Origin: Trichoplax sp. H2
Lineage: Eukaryota > Placozoa > Uniplacotomia > Trichoplacea
Reading direction: 5' to 3'
DNA length: 64,000 nucleotides
Assembly (NCBI GenBank): GCA_003344405.1
Contig: NOWV01000251.1
Coordinates: 1-64,000 of the forward strand
The notes under the pieces are model-generated. The model ran no database searches. It saw only the letters and a program-made list of their open reading frames with translations, and was not told the DNA's origin. This document shows, in pieces, positions 61,921 through 64,000 of the stretch. Made by a program: the position numbers and the translations under genes. Positions within the stretch are counted from its first letter, which is position 1, and every line of letters starts with the position of its first letter.

Positions 61921-64000
61921 TCTTTTAGCCCAATTTCCGAAGCGATTCGATCCAAAAAGTTTATATTGTTCTACTGGCTGTATTATGAATTAATTAATTA
62001 CCATTTTTTTTTAATATTTACATAGTAATTTTTTTCTACTACTGTATAAATAACTTATTTCACAGATTCTTGAAGGTGCAATGCTTTGTATCAATTGCTC
62101 GATGGCAAAAGGGTTTAAGTTTTATGAGTTACTATCAATTTTTAGCTCTTTTCTGTACCTGATCAGGAAATTTTATCTCACTCCACGAGTTATTATGTAT
62201 TTAAATAGTTGCTGTATATCACTACTTAAAATTGTTTTACTGTTATTTTAAAATTATCTTATCTCATACATTTCTGCTGAAAGGTCTGCACATTAAACTT
62301 ATGAATAATTAACTAAGCTGACAATCATAATTATACTGCCTGATTCTTATAATGTTTAATACTAACCGTTATCCAATAGCAAATTTAAATTAATGTTTTT
62401 ATCAGAGTAATTCCAAGAGGATGTAGAATTTTCGAATAAATACATTTGATGGAAAGGCTTTTCAAATTCTTTTGATGTTGCTGTTAAAGATCATAAACAA
62501 TTTTAAGATTTAATATTCTTAATTCCAATCTAACTATGAATATTTCAAGAAATAAAACTTAACATTATCGCAATTAACTAATTTAATTGTCATATTTTAC
62601 GTGATGGCCTATAAACCTAAATTGATTGATCGCTGCTGATTAATCTATATAGAGTTAAGTTTTAGAAATAAATTTCCACTTAGTAATAAAGTGGCTTTAA
62701 ATCAAACCAAACAATTTGTTGACAGATCCAATGCTGGCTTAGATTTTATTGCCTATTTAGAGTTATAAGCTGAATTTTTTAACATAAGGTTAAACGGAAA
62801 ATATTACTGAAAGTGCTTACAACTCCAGGAATGCTTTATTTAAGTATTCATTCTTCAGATAGCCCTATTTCGAAATCTGAATCAACTTAACTCTATGTGA
62901 TCCTATAAAATATTTCGCATCGCTTGGAAAGAAACTATGACAAACTAAAACGTATCAATTATAAAAGAAATAAATTACCCTTATTCTACATGAAGATCAA
63001 AGCCGAGAATTCATTGTCACCTCCAAAAAAGATTAATGCAATTTATAAACAAGTTGATTATCCAATTATTTATGTATGTGCATCAATATTTTTGAGGCAT
63101 TCTCTTTTCAAAGATGTAAAAATAAATAGAAAAATAAAAACAGTACTGTCTTAAACTCTCAATTTTAATTAAGGCCTCTATCTAATAAATTAAATAAAGA
63201 GATAAATACCTTAACGGTCCTACTAGATAAAAGAATTTCTATGTTAAAATATGGACCATACATAATTGTATTTTTATCCTTGAGGAAGATATTTTGCTAA
63301 AACTATAGGTTAGTAATGTGGTCGAATGTTTCGAAAAAGTAATTTTTAAGCAAAATTAAATTACAATAACTTATTAAATAAGTAGTTTTCGATTGTGCTA
63401 CTACGCTAAAAATTGTTTGAAAGACAGAATATATAGTGTATGGGAAAGTTCTCATTGCTTTATTTACTTACTTAAGAAAAGTGTCTCTTTAACGACAAAT
63501 GAACAAACACTCCTATGTTGCAATCTTATTTTCGTTCCTGTCTGTACGCAAATATCAAAACTCATCTAAAAAAATCTATAAAATAACAAGATTCAGCCCA
63601 GATACTGTCGAAAACGTAATGGCTTTCGTAATTTATGGACTCTTTCTATACTATTTGAGTGATTAAATGACCAGAACTGGCGGGCTTGAGGTTATTTTGA
63701 CAATCGAGTTCTCTATTCTTTGAATTGTAGCTTAATTCCAAGAAATCTAGTACAGTATTCTATTTAACGAACGATCTAATTGAAATTCAGTGATTATTTA
63801 CGTCTATCCTTGATATTCTCACAACTTTAAAGCTACAACCTCATATTAATAGAATATAATTACTGATGCATTTATGTTAATTTACGAAAATGATAATAAT
63901 AGGCAAACATCGACTGCATTGTTTCTAGGATGTAATCAATTCGCTAATATGTTATTACTGCATTTAGAAAATATTGAACTGTTAATTAATTCATAGTTAT
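61921..64000. other. No gene recognised; possible 5' intron of the receptor
   Basis: AT-rich sequence. One more diverged unit of the local repeat lies near 62080-62200 (ATCAATTTTTAGC-CTTTTCTG, then GATCAGGAAA). I searched the minus strand for an upstream exon ending in phase 1 (signal peptide, EGF or SRCR) and found none convincing. Confidence 0.5.

Noticed and set aside
62924-63154. Plus-strand frame of 76 codons
   Set aside because: Lys/Ile/Asn-rich text typical of AT-rich non-coding DNA; no features.
1-64000. CRISPR arrays, rRNA, tRNA and bacterial operons
   Set aside because: No spaced identical short repeats, rRNA-like blocks or clear tRNA cloverleaf were seen by eye. A covariance-model scan was not possible, so a missed tRNA cannot be excluded.

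Overview
The window is a piece of a small, AT-rich animal nuclear genome (about one third GC by eye). Its GT-AG introns are mostly a few hundred bases long. It holds an OCRL-type phosphatase with ASH and RhoGAP domains, a mitochondrial complex III subunit, and a rhodopsin-class receptor with leucine-rich repeats. Intron size, composition and gene style fit a placozoan (Trichoplax/Hoilungia type). That assignment is inference; no species marker was checked.

Region 1 (1-30 kb, + strand) is a tandem family of intronless genes for ~250-residue GNAT-fold N-acetyltransferase-like proteins. Seven look intact (2992, 7617, 10315, 13291, 21088, 24095 and 28434) and three are broken (11.6 kb, 16.5 kb, 17.25 kb). 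They fall into clade A (2992, 7617, 10315 and the 16.5 kb relic), clade B (21088, 24095, 28434 and the 11.6 and 17.25 kb relics) and one divergent member (13291). The array grew by segmental duplication: bases 1 to ~2110 recur at 14840 to ~16520, and the block downstream of 21843 recurs after 17762. A 434-bp MITE-like element with a 5-bp target-site duplication is present in one copy of the first duplication and absent from the other. Five of the seven intact genes carry a TCACGTG E-box about 200-250 bp before the ATG, which suggests shared control.

Region 2 (31.7-37.2 kb, - strand) is a multi-exon OCRL/INPP5B inositol polyphosphate 5-phosphatase. Region 3 (37.2-44.8 kb) is mostly intergenic, with several degenerate tandem repeats, a GTAC-rich palindromic tract and the short UQCRQ (QCR8) gene at 42363-42614.

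Region 4 (44.8-61.9 kb, - strand) is the most remarkable part. Reading splice sites and phases exon by exon gives one transcription unit for a receptor of at least ~1,510 residues: SRCR-EGF-SRCR-EGF-EGF-SRCR, then an LRR N-cap, 25 one-exon leucine-rich repeats, a very short hinge and a relaxin-receptor-like 7TM domain. The usual LDLa module of type C LGRs is not seen; scavenger-receptor and EGF modules stand in its place. The 5' end is not visible. The 20-N gap at 61436-61455 is flanked by near-identical sequence and looks like two overlapping allelic contig ends, not a real gap. No convincing gene is visible from 61.9 kb to the window end.
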